A stretch of DNA of 64,000 nt, taken from contig CANRMJ010000001.1 in the NCBI GenBank assembly GCA_947631705.1, forward strand, positions 1 to 64,000, read 5' to 3'. The notes beneath the pieces are model-generated. The model had not been told where the DNA came from, did no database searches, and saw only the letters and a list, made by a program, of their open reading frames with translations. This document shows, piece by piece, positions 7,357-16,472 of this stretch (position 1 is the stretch's first letter; the number at the start of each line of letters is the position of its first letter). The translations under genes and the position numbers were made by a program. Source of the DNA: an uncultured Clostridia bacterium (lineage in GTDB: Bacteria; Bacillota; Clostridia; Oscillospirales; Acutalibacteraceae).

Positions 7357-9000
7357 TTATTCCGCTTTAACGATTTCAAAATCACCGCTTATGCCCGAAT
7401 ATGAGATTTCAAGAGCTCCGTTTCCGTAAACGCGGTTTCCGCCGCCGTGAGCAGTTATTTTTCCTAACGAAAAATCATCGGCAAGAATATCTCCCGACAC
7501 AGTGTCGTAATTTATTATAAAGCCGCTGATATCGGCGGGCACTGTAACATTTGCATCACCGCTTACGGATTCTATGTCTATTGACAAGGGAGCGGAAACA
7601 GCCGCGAAGTTCAGATTTCCGCTCACACTTTCAAAATCAACCTCGCTTATGCTGCCTGAAAGATTGCAATTACCCGAAACGGTTTCAATATTTGTTTTAA
7701 CCGCGGAAACAGAAGATATGTCAATGTTTGACGAAATACACTGTATATCTATTTTATCGGCCGTAAAATCGCGCGGCAGATAAATCGTTAATGACTTTGA
7801 AAAGTTTTTAAGAATGTTTCCAAGCCCCGATTTGCAGAATTTAATTCTTAGCTCACCGTTTGAAACAGTCCAACGGAGAACGAGATCGCGGTTGAGTTGT
7901 TCGGGCTCTGAAAACGAAATTGTGCCGCCGTCGTAATACCGAATATCTATATCGCCGGCAACCCATTCAACGGAAACGGAGGAAACCTCCTCCGCAGGCA
8001 CTTCCGCATCTCCGAGCGCATATTGTTTTTCATTGTCGTAATTTATAACGCTGCCCGATGATTCAATTTTATCAAAACCAAAATCGGGCGGGAAACCAAA
8101 GGCGAAGGTTATAGCAATAATGCTTATAATCGTAACGGCGCAGATAACAGTAATTATTATTGCGGCAATATTGTTGTGTTTTTTGGAAGGAACTGACTTT
8201 TCAACGCTTTCGGGGGAATAATACACGGTGCCGCTTTTGTTCCTGTATTTTGAAAGATCGTCCTCCCTTTCGGCGCGTATTTTTTTATATGCATCGCAAA
8301 AAGCGTAATATGCGGGAATCGTTACAAATATAATCCAGGTTGGGTGCCACACGCCGAAAACCATTCCGAATGTCAAATAAATCGCCGCGGCAAAAACGGG
8401 ATATGAAAAGCGGGATGGATTTTTTGTTCTAAAGGCAGTTACGGCGGTTTCAATTATGGGAATAAATAAAAACAGTATCCAGCCGACTGCCCATCCTCTG
8501 TCTGTAGTAAAGCCGAGCAGCAGATAAAGGCACGCCGCAAGGCTCGGTAACAGCGCGATAAGCCACCCGTTTTTTGCGGCTTTTTGTCGTCGGTATTTTC
8601 CGGAGTAAATCTCGCTTTCGCTGATATTCACGTTGCCGCCGCTTTTGCTGTCGGCGTGAACCCCGTTAAAATCCGCATAAGCTGTATCGTTGCAGCTGTC
8701 GGTATGAGCGCCGTTTTCATTGTTCGCATCGGGTTTTGCTTTTTCAACGGGCTCAGCATTGGTTGATTCCGATTCGCCGGCAATTTTCTTCGGCGCACCG
8801 CTGCCGTTTAAGAGTTCGTCTATCGTAACGCCGTAAAGCCTTGACAGAGCAATGAGATTATCGGTATCGGGGCTGCTTTCGGAGCGCTCCCATTTTGATA
8901 TTGCTTGGCGTGAAACGCCTATTTTTTCGGCAAGCTGCTCCTGTGAATATCCGTTTGCTTTTCTGTATTCCAGAAGTCGTTTTGCTGTTTCAATATTCAT
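7357..9000 (-). CDS. Membrane-anchored XRE-type regulator with DUF4097 beta-solenoid domain (547 aa)
   Basis: The N-terminus is a classic helix-turn-helix (residues 8-60: YSQEQLAEKIGVSRQAISKWE). A charged linker follows, then three or four membrane helices (about 144-232), another at about 275-303, and a C-terminal repetitive domain (about 320-547) rich in SVSG/ESVSGN turns typical of DUF4097 adhesin-like sheets. The layout suggests a DNA-binding protein tethered to the membrane with a large outer domain, perhaps an envelope sensor (inference). Its promoter region carries a palindrome (9030-9046) that may be an auto-operator. Confidence 0.8.
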   Translation of the reverse strand: MNIETAKRLLEYRKANGYSQEQLAEKIGVSRQAISKWERSESSPDTDNLIALSRLYGVTIDELLNGSGAPKKIAGESESTNAEPVEKAKPDANNENGAHTDSCNDTAYADFNGVHADSKSGGNVNISESEIYSGKYRRQKAAKNGWLIALLPSLAACLYLLLGFTTDRGWAVGWILFLFIPIIETAVTAFRTKNPSRFSYPVFAAAIYLTFGMVFGVWHPTWIIFVTIPAYYAFCDAYKKIRAEREDDLSKYRNKSGTVYYSPESVEKSVPSKKHNNIAAIIITVICAVTIISIIAITFAFGFPPDFGFDKIESSGSVINYDNEKQYALGDAEVPAEEVSSVSVEWVAGDIDIRYYDGGTISFSEPEQLNRDLVLRWTVSNGELRIKFCKSGLGNILKNFSKSLTIYLPRDFTADKIDIQCISSNIDISSVSAVKTNIETVSGNCNLSGSISEVDFESVSGNLNFAAVSAPLSIDIESVSGDANVTVPADISGFIINYDTVSGDILADDFSLGKITAHGGGNRVYGNGALEISYSGISGDFEIVKAE

Positions 9001-9017
9001 TCAATCACCTCATATTA

Positions 9018-9046
9018 ATTGTATCTTAATTGAGGCGGCAACTCAA
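9018..9046 (-). promoter_or_regulatory. Promoter of the XRE/DUF4097 gene with overlapping palindrome
   Basis: Read on the minus strand: TTGAGT (9046-9041), 17-bp spacer, TACAAT (9023-9018). The palindrome TTGAG-7-CTCAA (9030-9046) covers the -35 box, as expected for an autorepressed XRE gene. Confidence 0.55.
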
Positions 9047-9064
9047 TAAACTCTGATTTACAAG

Positions 9065-9085
9065 TGCGCAACTTATAGTTGCGCA
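9065..9085. repeat. 9-bp hairpin overlapping the galM stop codon
   Basis: TGCGCAACT (9065-9073) / AGTTGCGCA (9077-9085) with a 3-nt loop. It lies across the last codons of galM. There is no T-run, so a terminator role is doubtful; it may be an mRNA-stabilising hairpin. Confidence 0.5.
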
Positions 9086-10134
9086 ACCGAAAATCTGAAT
9101 TCGGTAACCGTTTTGAATTCTTCGTCAGGCATAACGTAGGAAAACGGGAATTTTTGGGGGAAATTAACGCTGTCGGGGTAAAACTGTGTTTCAAGCGCAA
9201 CGCCGCGCCTGTATGTTACTTTGCCGTTTTCTTTTCCGGGATTTCCGCTCTTTGCGAGCCAGCCGCCGCAGTAGAGCTGAATACCCGGCAAATCGGTGTA
9301 AACCGCAAGCTGTCTGCCGCTTTCTTTGTCTATGAGCACTGCGGCCTCGGAAAATTCACGGCCGTTTTTCCGCAGGCAGTAATTGTTATCGTATCCGATT
9401 CCGTCTATAATCGCGCGGAAGGGCTCGTCTATTCTGTCGCCTATTCTGTGCATTTCGTTAAAATCCATCATTGTGCCGCGAACGTCGCCGAGCTCGCCTG
9501 TGGGCAGTTGATTTTCGTCTGTTTCCGTAAAGAGGTCGGCGTTGATTTTAAGAAGATGGTCTTCTATCGTGCCATCACTCTTGCCGGAAAGATTGAAATA
9601 GGCGTGATTCGTTGGGTTCGCGGCGGTCTTTTTGTCGCTTAAAACACTGTATTCAAGGCGAAGAGTGTTGTCCTCCGTAAATGTGTATTTAACTGTAAGG
9701 GTGAAATTGCCGGGGAATCCGTCCTCCATATCGGGAGAAAATTTTCTAAATGAAACGGAGTTTTCGGTGATATCCGCCGTTTCCCAAATCGAATAGCTGA
9801 AACGCCCGCCGCCGTGGAGAGTCCAACTTCCCTGATTTGCGGGCAGATTGTATTCAACGCCGTCTATGCTGAATTTCGCGTTTCTTATTCTGTTTGCGAC
9901 TCTGCCGACAAGCAGCCCCTGAAAACCGAGATCGCCGTCAACATAAGGCTGCGGCTCGTCAAATCCGAGCACAACATCGGCAAGAACGCCGTTTTTGTCG
10001 GGCACGCGTATTGATTGTATTCCGCCGCCGAGGGTCATAAGCGAAACGGAAGCTCCGCTCTTGTTTGTGATTGTGTAAAGGTCAACGGCATCGCCGTTTG
10101 CCATATTTCCGAAAAAAGTTTTTTTAACGCTCAT
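9073..10134 (-). CDS. galM: Aldose 1-epimerase (galactose mutarotase)
   Basis: Interconverts alpha and beta anomers of galactose/glucose in the cytosol. Family landmarks: the N-terminal beta strand LYTITNKSGASVSLMTLGGGIQSI, the NPTNHAYFNLSG motif carrying the catalytic histidine (near residue 175) and the C-terminal ALETQFYPDSVN motif with the catalytic glutamate. The length of 353 aa is typical. Preceded by GGGAGGATATAATAA. It stands alone with its own promoter; no galK, galT or sugar transporter is adjacent. Confidence 0.93.
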   Translation of the reverse strand: MSVKKTFFGNMANGDAVDLYTITNKSGASVSLMTLGGGIQSIRVPDKNGVLADVVLGFDEPQPYVDGDLGFQGLLVGRVANRIRNAKFSIDGVEYNLPANQGSWTLHGGGRFSYSIWETADITENSVSFRKFSPDMEDGFPGNFTLTVKYTFTEDNTLRLEYSVLSDKKTAANPTNHAYFNLSGKSDGTIEDHLLKINADLFTETDENQLPTGELGDVRGTMMDFNEMHRIGDRIDEPFRAIIDGIGYDNNYCLRKNGREFSEAAVLIDKESGRQLAVYTDLPGIQLYCGGWLAKSGNPGKENGKVTYRRGVALETQFYPDSVNFPQKFPFSYVMPDEEFKTVTEFRFSVAQL

Positions 10135-10167
10135 TTATTATATCCTCCCGTTGATTCGGATAATTTG

Positions 10168-10196
10168 AGTATAAACCGAATTCTAAATAAATTCAA
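10168..10196 (-). promoter_or_regulatory. Promoter of galM
   Basis: Minus strand TTGAAT (10196-10191), 17-bp spacer, TATACT (10173-10168). It diverges from the FHA-gene promoter, their -35 boxes only about 7 bp apart. Confidence 0.65.
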
Positions 10197-10203
10197 TAGA
10201 ATC

Positions 10204-10232
10204 TTGACATTTGCATTTATAAAATATATTCT
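10204..10232 (+). promoter_or_regulatory. Promoter of the FHA/FtsW/PBP operon
   Basis: TTGACA (10204-10209), 17-bp spacer, TATTCT (10227-10232); the -35 is consensus, the -10 weak. Confidence 0.5.
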
Positions 10233-10302
10233 AACACTGTAATAATCATCAACATACTTAACGTAAATTTAAACATAACGAACGGAAAGGAAGGTTTTAA
10301 CG

Positions 10303-11052
10303 GTGGAAAACATAACGGCAATTTTCACTTCTTTGATGAGATACGTGTTTCCCGCGGCGGCGCTGATTATAGTTTTGGTTTGCGTTGTTTCTCTCTTCAG
10401 AAACAGACCGCGAGTGCATAAAATGGCGCAGCTTGTTGATAAAAACAACGGAGCGATAACGGAGATCAATCATTGGGAAACCTCCATAGGCAAATCAAAG
10501 GCAAACGATATAGTTTTGCCGATACCAACCGTTTCGCGTTTTCACGCCGTTATAGCGAAAAAGAGAAACGAGTGGATTATAACAGACACTTTTTCAAAAA
10601 ACGGTATAACGGTGAACGGCGAAAAAATAGACGGCAAAGCCTCTCTTGATGACGGCGACGTTATAGGCATCGGAAGTGTGCCGCTTGTTTTTCAGTGCGC
10701 CGAGGCGCTTTCAAAGGAAACAAAAATGCAGATACGAAATCAAGCACAGGGCACCAAAAGGGTTGTGGCGTATGCCGTTCTTGTTGACATAAAGAGCCAC
10801 AGACCCGTTTATATAAAGAAAAAAGACGTGCTTATCGGCAGAGGCGATGAATGTGATATCCAGATTTTGTCGGACACTGTTTCGAGCAGGCACGCAAGGA
10901 TTCACCAAACCTCGCGCGGCTGGGCGCTGTCTGATTTAGACAGCCACAACGGCACAAAGCTGAACGGAAGATTTATAAACCAGCCTCAGCTTGTTTTTGA
11001 CGAGGATATGATTACGTTTGGCGACAAGATTTTTGTATTTTATGAAAAGTGA
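10303..11052 (+). CDS. Membrane-anchored protein with two FHA domains (249 aa)
   Basis: GTG start after GGAAAGGAAGG. One N-terminal membrane helix (residues 13-31) is followed by two forkhead-associated domains: FHA1 (about 58-130, with S78-R79-F80-H81) and FHA2 (about 170-245, with the full GR...SSRH...NGT signature at 179-180, 194-197 and 216-218). FHA domains bind phosphothreonine. The gene is coupled to an FtsW/RodA and a PBP gene, matching the FhaB-RodA-PbpA order of actinobacteria and many Clostridia, so it probably tunes wall synthesis in response to a Ser/Thr kinase. No kinase or PP2C phosphatase lies in this cluster. Confidence 0.88.
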   Translation: MENITAIFTSLMRYVFPAAALIIVLVCVVSLFRNRPRVHKMAQLVDKNNGAITEINHWETSIGKSKANDIVLPIPTVSRFHAVIAKKRNEWIITDTFSKNGITVNGEKIDGKASLDDGDVIGIGSVPLVFQCAEALSKETKMQIRNQAQGTKRVVAYAVLVDIKSHRPVYIKKKDVLIGRGDECDIQILSDTVSSRHARIHQTSRGWALSDLDSHNGTKLNGRFINQPQLVFDEDMITFGDKIFVFYEK

Positions 11053-11060
11053 GATTGAAA

Positions 11061-12338
11061 ATGAGCACTGTTAAAAATAAAAAAATGCCCAAAATAAAGC
11101 CTATAAATAATTTCGCATTGATGTTTCTGCTCTCTGTTTTTCAGGGAGTAACGGCGTTTTGCGCCGCCTCGGCGGGTGAAACGTTTGAAATAAAGGCGAT
11201 GATCGCAATGGCGCTTTTAATCATTACCGAATGGGCTTATCTTATTTTGTTTTACACACTTATGCACAGAAGAAATTTTGAGCTTGAGCTTATAGCTTTT
11301 TTCCTTTGCGGCACAGGACTCGCAACGATAGGCTCAATAAACGCCGCGGCTGCATTAAAGCAGTTTTTTATGATACTCGCGGGCGTGCTGATATATATCT
11401 TTATGGTGTTTTTGCTCGGCAACGTTGATTTATGTATGAAATTGCGTCTGCCGGTTGCGATAGGCGCGATTTTGCTGCTGATAGTTAACCTTGTTATTGC
11501 CGAAAGCACAAACGGCGCAAGAAACTGGATAACAATCGGCGGAGAAACAAACGGAATAACGTTTCAACCCTCCGAATTCGTTAAAGCGGCGTTTATTTTT
11601 GTGGGCGCGGCAACGTTGGAGAAAATACAGACAAGTAAAAATATTTTTGCGTTTATCGGTTTTGCCGTTGCCTGTGTGGGAACACTTATTCTGATAAAGG
11701 ATTTCGGAACGGCGCTTGTGTTTTTTGTAACATTTTTGATTATTGCCTTTATGACCTCCGGCGATATCAAAACAATTATTCTCGCCGTGGCGTCTGCCGT
11801 TTTGGGCGCGGGAATAGTTATAAAATACAAATCCTATGTAACGGCAAGATTTTCCGTTTACCGCCATATTTGGGAAAAGGATTACTTTAACTCAAGCGGT
11901 TATCAACAAACAAGAACGCTTGTGGGTCTTGCGTCGGGCGGTCTTCTCGGGCTCGGAATCGGCAAAGGAAACGTTAAAAATGTTGCCGCCGCCACAAACG
12001 ATCTTATATTTGGGGTTATCTGCGAGGAATGGGGCTTTATTTTCGGCGTTATCCTTGTGCTCACATTTGTTGCCATTGCCGTTTCGGCGCTTGTGAATTC
12101 AATAGCGTCAAGATCAACATTTTATTCTATTGCCGCCGTTGCGGCAGCGGGAATGATGCTGTTTCAAACTTCTCTTAATATTTTCGGAATAACGGATGTT
12201 TTGCCGCTTACGGGCGTAACGCTGCCGTTTGTAAGTCAGGGCGGCTCGTCTATGATGTGCTGCTGGGCGGTGCTTGCCTATATTAAAGCGTCAGACGTGC
12301 GCACCTATAATTATCTCGGAGGTGCGAAGAAAAAATGA
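11061..12338 (+). CDS. FtsW/RodA/SpoVE-family peptidoglycan glycosyltransferase (425 aa)
   Basis: SEDS-family polytopic membrane protein that polymerises lipid II. About ten hydrophobic helices; diagnostic stretches are NGARNWI near residue 155, QPSEFVK near 171, and the C-terminal PLTGVTLPFVSQGGSSM. I prefer the ATG at 11061; a GTG at 11049 overlapping the FHA stop (GTGA) is also possible. The gene overlaps the PBP gene by 4 nt (ATGA), so polymerase and transpeptidase are made together. Which of FtsW, RodA or SpoVE it represents cannot be settled here; the FHA/PBP context favours a RodA-like elongation role. Confidence 0.92.
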   Translation: MSTVKNKKMPKIKPINNFALMFLLSVFQGVTAFCAASAGETFEIKAMIAMALLIITEWAYLILFYTLMHRRNFELELIAFFLCGTGLATIGSINAAAALKQFFMILAGVLIYIFMVFLLGNVDLCMKLRLPVAIGAILLLIVNLVIAESTNGARNWITIGGETNGITFQPSEFVKAAFIFVGAATLEKIQTSKNIFAFIGFAVACVGTLILIKDFGTALVFFVTFLIIAFMTSGDIKTIILAVASAVLGAGIVIKYKSYVTARFSVYRHIWEKDYFNSSGYQQTRTLVGLASGGLLGLGIGKGNVKNVAAATNDLIFGVICEEWGFIFGVILVLTFVAIAVSALVNSIASRSTFYSIAAVAAAGMMLFQTSLNIFGITDVLPLTGVTLPFVSQGGSSMMCCWAVLAYIKASDVRTYNYLGGAKKK

Positions 12339-13735
12339 AAATGATTACTAAAAGAGGAATTTTCCTCTGGATTTTATGCGCCCTCTTTCTTGCCGGTCTC
12401 GGCTTTATGACATACAGCCTTGTAAGCCACGGCTCCGAATGGGTTATGAAACCGTATAACCGCCACGTTTTCAGCGATGGACAGCTTATCGCCGCCGGCA
12501 AAATAACAGACCGTGACGGAAAACTTCTTGTTGAAACCAAAGACGGCGAGCGCTCTTACAACGAGAGCAAAAAAACAAGGATCGCCACGCTTCATGCCGT
12601 TGGTGACAAGCGCGGATTTATTTCAACGGGCGTTCAGTCCGAATTTGAGTCGGAGCTTGTGGGCTATAACGTTCTTTTCGGAGTTTATGAAATTGAGCGA
12701 TACAGCCGTGGAAACGATATGGAACTCACTATTGATTCCGAGATAAATGAGCTTGCCTACAATGCGCTCAACGGCCGCAAGGGCACCGTTGCCGTCGCAA
12801 ACTATAAAACGGGAGATATCGTGTGTATGGTTTCGGCGCCGTCTTACGATGTTGAGGACGTTCCCGCCGATATACTCACCTCGGAGAAATACAGCGGAGC
12901 TTATATGAACAGATTCCTTACGGGGCTTTATACTCCCGGTTCAACATTCAAGCTCGTAACGGCGATATGCGCCATAGAAAATATGGGCGAGGAGGTTTTA
13001 AACAGAACTTGGCAGTGCGACAGAGTGCTTGACGTTGACGGAATCAAGGAGGATGAAATAATCTGCAATGCGCGTCACGGAAAGGTGACCTTTGAGGAGG
13101 CGCTCGCAAAGAGCTGCAACTCAACGTTTGCGCAAATCGCGATTGAACTCGGACCGGAAAAGCTGCGCGCAACCGTTGAAAAGCTCGGGCTGAATTCATC
13201 AGTTACGGTAAGCGGAAAAATCAACTCCGCCAAAGGCAGATTTTATCTTGAAAAGGGCAACGCCGATACAATTGTGGGCTGGACGGGAGTAGGTCAAGGC
13301 GAAACGCTCCTATGTCCGGCGGCAATGATGAGGCTTATGTTTGCCATAGCAAACGACGGCAAAGCGGTAAGCCTTAATCTTGTAAACGATTTATCAAATC
13401 AAGCCGGCAAAAAGCTGGGAATATCCTTCAAGGCAGACGAAACTCAGCTTATCAGCAGCGAAACCGCGGCGATTATGAAACGCCTTATGAGAAACAACGT
13501 AACGGAGCAATACGGCGATTCTCGCTATAAGGGGCTTTCGCTCTGCGCAAAATCGGGAACGGCGCAGATTGATGAAAAAGAAGAAAACAACACGGCTCTT
13601 TTTGTCGGATTTACAGATGACGCGGATCATCCCTATGCGTTTATCGTTATAGCCGAAAAGGGCAATTCCGGCTCACAGACGGCGGGTCCCGTGGCAAACA
13701 AGGTTTTGCAGGAGGTCTTTGAGCAGGATAATTAA
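12335..13735 (+). CDS. Class B penicillin-binding protein, transpeptidase (PbpA-like, 466 aa)
   Basis: Cross-links peptidoglycan. One N-terminal membrane helix (residues 8-30), a short dimerisation region, and the transpeptidase domain with all three catalytic motifs: S203-T-F-K, S260-C-N and K406-S-G-T-A. It is short compared with FtsI/PBP2 (which run to 600 aa or more) and lacks PASTA repeats, matching the PbpA type that partners RodA. Its ATG overlaps the upstream FtsW/RodA stop by 4 nt. Confidence 0.92.
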   Translation: MKMITKRGIFLWILCALFLAGLGFMTYSLVSHGSEWVMKPYNRHVFSDGQLIAAGKITDRDGKLLVETKDGERSYNESKKTRIATLHAVGDKRGFISTGVQSEFESELVGYNVLFGVYEIERYSRGNDMELTIDSEINELAYNALNGRKGTVAVANYKTGDIVCMVSAPSYDVEDVPADILTSEKYSGAYMNRFLTGLYTPGSTFKLVTAICAIENMGEEVLNRTWQCDRVLDVDGIKEDEIICNARHGKVTFEEALAKSCNSTFAQIAIELGPEKLRATVEKLGLNSSVTVSGKINSAKGRFYLEKGNADTIVGWTGVGQGETLLCPAAMMRLMFAIANDGKAVSLNLVNDLSNQAGKKLGISFKADETQLISSETAAIMKRLMRNNVTEQYGDSRYKGLSLCAKSGTAQIDEKEENNTALFVGFTDDADHPYAFIVIAEKGNSGSQTAGPVANKVLQEVFEQDN

Positions 13736-13756
13736 GACGAACAGAAAAGGAAACAG

Positions 13757-15013
13757 ATGGAAAACAAAGAAAAATCGCTTTTAATTTCAGTGGATACGGG
13801 CGAATTTGACGCCGAAACCTCTGTTAACGAGCTTGCGGATCTTGCGGATTCCGCAGGCGCGGAGGTTCAGGGCATTATGATACAAAAAAGGGAGTCGCCC
13901 TCTGCCTCGTCCTTTGTCGGGCAGGGCAGACTTGAAGAAATTAAAAATTTCTGCGAGGCAAACGAAACAGATTTAATTATTGCGGACAGTGAGCTTTCTC
14001 CCGTTCAGGCAAGAAACATAGAGGACGCGGCGGGTGTCGCGGTTATTGACAGAACGATGCTCATTCTTCACATTTTTGCTCAGAGAGCGCGCTCGGCAGA
14101 GGGCAAGATCCAGGTTGAGCTGGCTCAGCTTAAATATCTTTTGCCGCGTCTTTCGGGAAAAGGGAAAAGCCTTTCACGTCTCGGAGGCGGAATAGGAACA
14201 AGAGGCCCCGGCGAAACAAAGCTCGAAACAGACAGGCGCCACATAAGGCGCAGAATACAGTATCTTAACGAAAGTCTTGATAAAATAGAAAAACGCCGTC
14301 GCGCAACACATCTGCGCAGGCAGAAAAACGGCGTTCCCGTTGTTGCGATAGTAGGCTACACGAACGCCGGAAAATCAACTCTTATGAACGCTCTTACCGG
14401 CGCGGGCGTTTTGCAGGAGGACAAGCTGTTTGCAACGCTTGACCCAACGGCAAGAAAGCTTGTTTTGCCCGGCGGCAGGCAGGTTATGCTTGTGGACACG
14501 GTTGGGCTTATAAGGCGGCTGCCTCATCAGCTTGTGGATGCCTTTCGCTCAACGCTTGAGGAGGCGCTTTGGGCAGATGTTATTCTTAATGTGTGCGACG
14601 CGTCAAGCGATGAATGCAGCGAACACATAAGGGTCACCGCCGATCTTCTTACTTCTCTCGGCTGTGACGGAAAGCCCGTTATAAATGTGCTTAACAAATG
14701 CGATCTCGCACCCGAAATACTCGATTACGCACTTGTCGGAAAAAGCGTGCGCATAAGCGCCCTAAACGGTTACGGCATTGATAATCTGCTTTCCGAAATC
14801 GAAAGGGCGCTGCCCGTAACAATGCGCAGGGTGGAGCTGCTTATTCCGTTTTCCGATGCGAAAACGGCGGCGGAGCTGCGCCGCCACGGCACTGTTGAGA
14901 GCGAAGAATACACGCCGAACGGAATAAAAATAACGGCGCAGGCGGAAATTTCATTTATTGATGAAATAAAAGATTTTATAATTGAGCATTCCGCGCCGAG
15001 CGGTAAAATATAG
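13757..15013 (+). CDS. hflX: Ribosome-associated GTPase HflX
   Basis: Ribosome-splitting GTPase active under stress. The N-terminal HflX domain has SPVQARNIEDA and the Gly-rich loop GGIGTRGPGETKLETDRR; the G domain shows GYTNAGKST (G1, about residue 196), DPTARK, DTVGLI (G3) and NKCDL (G4). The C-terminal extension is of usual length (418 aa in all). Starts 21 nt after the PBP stop, with an AAAAGGAAA ribosome site. Confidence 0.95.
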   Translation: MENKEKSLLISVDTGEFDAETSVNELADLADSAGAEVQGIMIQKRESPSASSFVGQGRLEEIKNFCEANETDLIIADSELSPVQARNIEDAAGVAVIDRTMLILHIFAQRARSAEGKIQVELAQLKYLLPRLSGKGKSLSRLGGGIGTRGPGETKLETDRRHIRRRIQYLNESLDKIEKRRRATHLRRQKNGVPVVAIVGYTNAGKSTLMNALTGAGVLQEDKLFATLDPTARKLVLPGGRQVMLVDTVGLIRRLPHQLVDAFRSTLEEALWADVILNVCDASSDECSEHIRVTADLLTSLGCDGKPVINVLNKCDLAPEILDYALVGKSVRISALNGYGIDNLLSEIERALPVTMRRVELLIPFSDAKTAAELRRHGTVESEEYTPNGIKITAQAEISFIDEIKDFIIEHSAPSGKI

Positions 15014-15058
15014 CATATTATATAGATTCACTTCATAAAATCATTATGAGGTGGTTTT

Positions 15059-15529
15059 ATGAAAATGTTAACTTTCAGACTGAAACCCAAAACTCTGTTC
15101 GGTCTGATACTTGTTTTGACCGGTGTTGTGGTGATTATAGTAACCTTTGCGTCCAATCATATAGGAAGCAGCGAGGCGGCGGCAAACACCGTTACGCTTG
15201 AAACTAACGCTCAGCGCGAGGAATATTTAACTTCGCTCGGATGGGAGTTCAATACCGATTGCACCGAAAAGCAGGTGAGAATACCTTCCGAATTTAACGA
15301 CACCTACAGGCGCTACAATGAGATTCAGCTTTCGCAGGGCTTTGACCTTGAACCTTATAAAGGGCTGGAGGTAACCGTTTATACATATGAGATAACAAAT
15401 TACGCGGGCTATGAAAACAGAGATTGTGTTTTTGCGAATCTTCTTGTTTACGAAAACACGCTTATAGGCGGCGACGTTTGCTCCACCTCTGTTTCGGACG
15501 GCTTTATGCAGACTCTTCAGAAACAATAG
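15059..15529 (+). CDS. DUF4830-type membrane-anchored protein (156 aa)
   Basis: One N-terminal helix (about residues 12-32), then an outer domain of about 120 residues containing LTSLGWEF and VRIPSEFNDTYRRYNEIQ, the signature of DUF4830. The function is unknown. It follows hflX by 45 nt behind a GAGGTG ribosome site and is 4 nt from the pseudouridine synthase gene, so it is probably part of the same transcript. Confidence 0.75.
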   Translation: MKMLTFRLKPKTLFGLILVLTGVVVIIVTFASNHIGSSEAAANTVTLETNAQREEYLTSLGWEFNTDCTEKQVRIPSEFNDTYRRYNEIQLSQGFDLEPYKGLEVTVYTYEITNYAGYENRDCVFANLLVYENTLIGGDVCSTSVSDGFMQTLQKQ

Positions 15530-15533
15530 GAAA

Positions 15534-16247
15534 ATGGAACGTATTGATAAAATTATTTCCGAAGAACTTAATATAGGCAGAAGTGCCGCAAAGGCGCTTA
15601 TAAAGTCCGGCAGAGCACTTTTAAACGGCTCTGCCGTTAGGTCTTTTGGCGAAAAGGCGGATATGAGCCGCGATTTGCTGATTGTTGACGGCAAAAAAAT
15701 CAATCGCCGAAAATTCGTTTATATAATGATGAATAAGCCGAAGGGCGTAATTTCATCTTCCGACGGGCGGAGAACGGGTGAAAAAACGGTTCTTGATATT
15801 CTGCCTCCCGAAATGAAAAGAAAGGGGCTTTTCCCCGCGGGCAGGCTTGATAAAAACACAACCGGCTTTGTGCTGATAACCGATGACGGTGAGTTCGCCC
15901 ATAAAATATTGAGCCCCAAAAACCATATTCCGAAAGTTTATGTCGCCGAGCTTGACAAGCCCTTTACTCCCGAAATTGCCGCCGCGTTTGCAAGCGGAGT
16001 TGAAATCGGCGGTGAGAAATGTTTGCCCGCTCTGCTTGAGAGCTGCGGCGAAAACCGAAAAAAAGCAATCGTTACCATAAAACAGGGAAAATATCATCAG
16101 ATAAAAAGAATGTTTAAAAAATATTCAATAGAAGTAACAGAGCTAAGACGGGTCAAAATGGGCGGACTTCGGCTTGATGAAAATCTTGCCGAGGGCGAGT
16201 GCAGATATCTTGGGCAAGAGGAAATCGAATTGATAAAAACTTTATAA
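15534..16247 (+). CDS. RsuA-family rRNA pseudouridine synthase (237 aa)
   Basis: N-terminal S4 RNA-binding domain (residues 1-48: RIDKIISEEL...ALIKSGRALLNG) followed by the catalytic domain with MNKPKGVISS, the catalytic-aspartate loop AGRLDKNTTG (D about residue 104) and the closing IKQGKYHQIKRMF. This is the layout of the 16S U516 enzyme RsuA and its paralogue RluB; the RLDKNTTG loop and length favour RsuA. Uses an ATG 4 nt after the DUF4830 stop. Confidence 0.88.
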   Translation: MERIDKIISEELNIGRSAAKALIKSGRALLNGSAVRSFGEKADMSRDLLIVDGKKINRRKFVYIMMNKPKGVISSSDGRRTGEKTVLDILPPEMKRKGLFPAGRLDKNTTGFVLITDDGEFAHKILSPKNHIPKVYVAELDKPFTPEIAAAFASGVEIGGEKCLPALLESCGENRKKAIVTIKQGKYHQIKRMFKKYSIEVTELRRVKMGGLRLDENLAEGECRYLGQEEIELIKTL

Positions 16248-16380
16248 CAAATGTTGATGTTCGGGCGATGCCCTCAATTAATTCGCTCAGAGGCATATAC
16301 TATATATTGTGGTGTCTGTTAATCAAAACAACATTTTATGCAAGTTAAACAAAAAAGATATAAAATAATTGTTAAAAAGG

Positions 16381-16409
16381 TTGCAAATTGTTAACAAGCC
16401 TTGTATAAT
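16381..16409 (+). promoter_or_regulatory. Promoter of the PucR/CdaR-type regulator
   Basis: TTGCAA (16381-16386), 17-bp spacer, TATAAT (16404-16409). The stretch 16248-16380 shows no gene, only AT-rich sequence. Confidence 0.7.
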
Positions 16410-16472
16410 ATCAACAAGAGAACAATGCGCGCTTTGTGCAAGTTTTCAATTGGTTTTTAAGGAGGTATTCTC

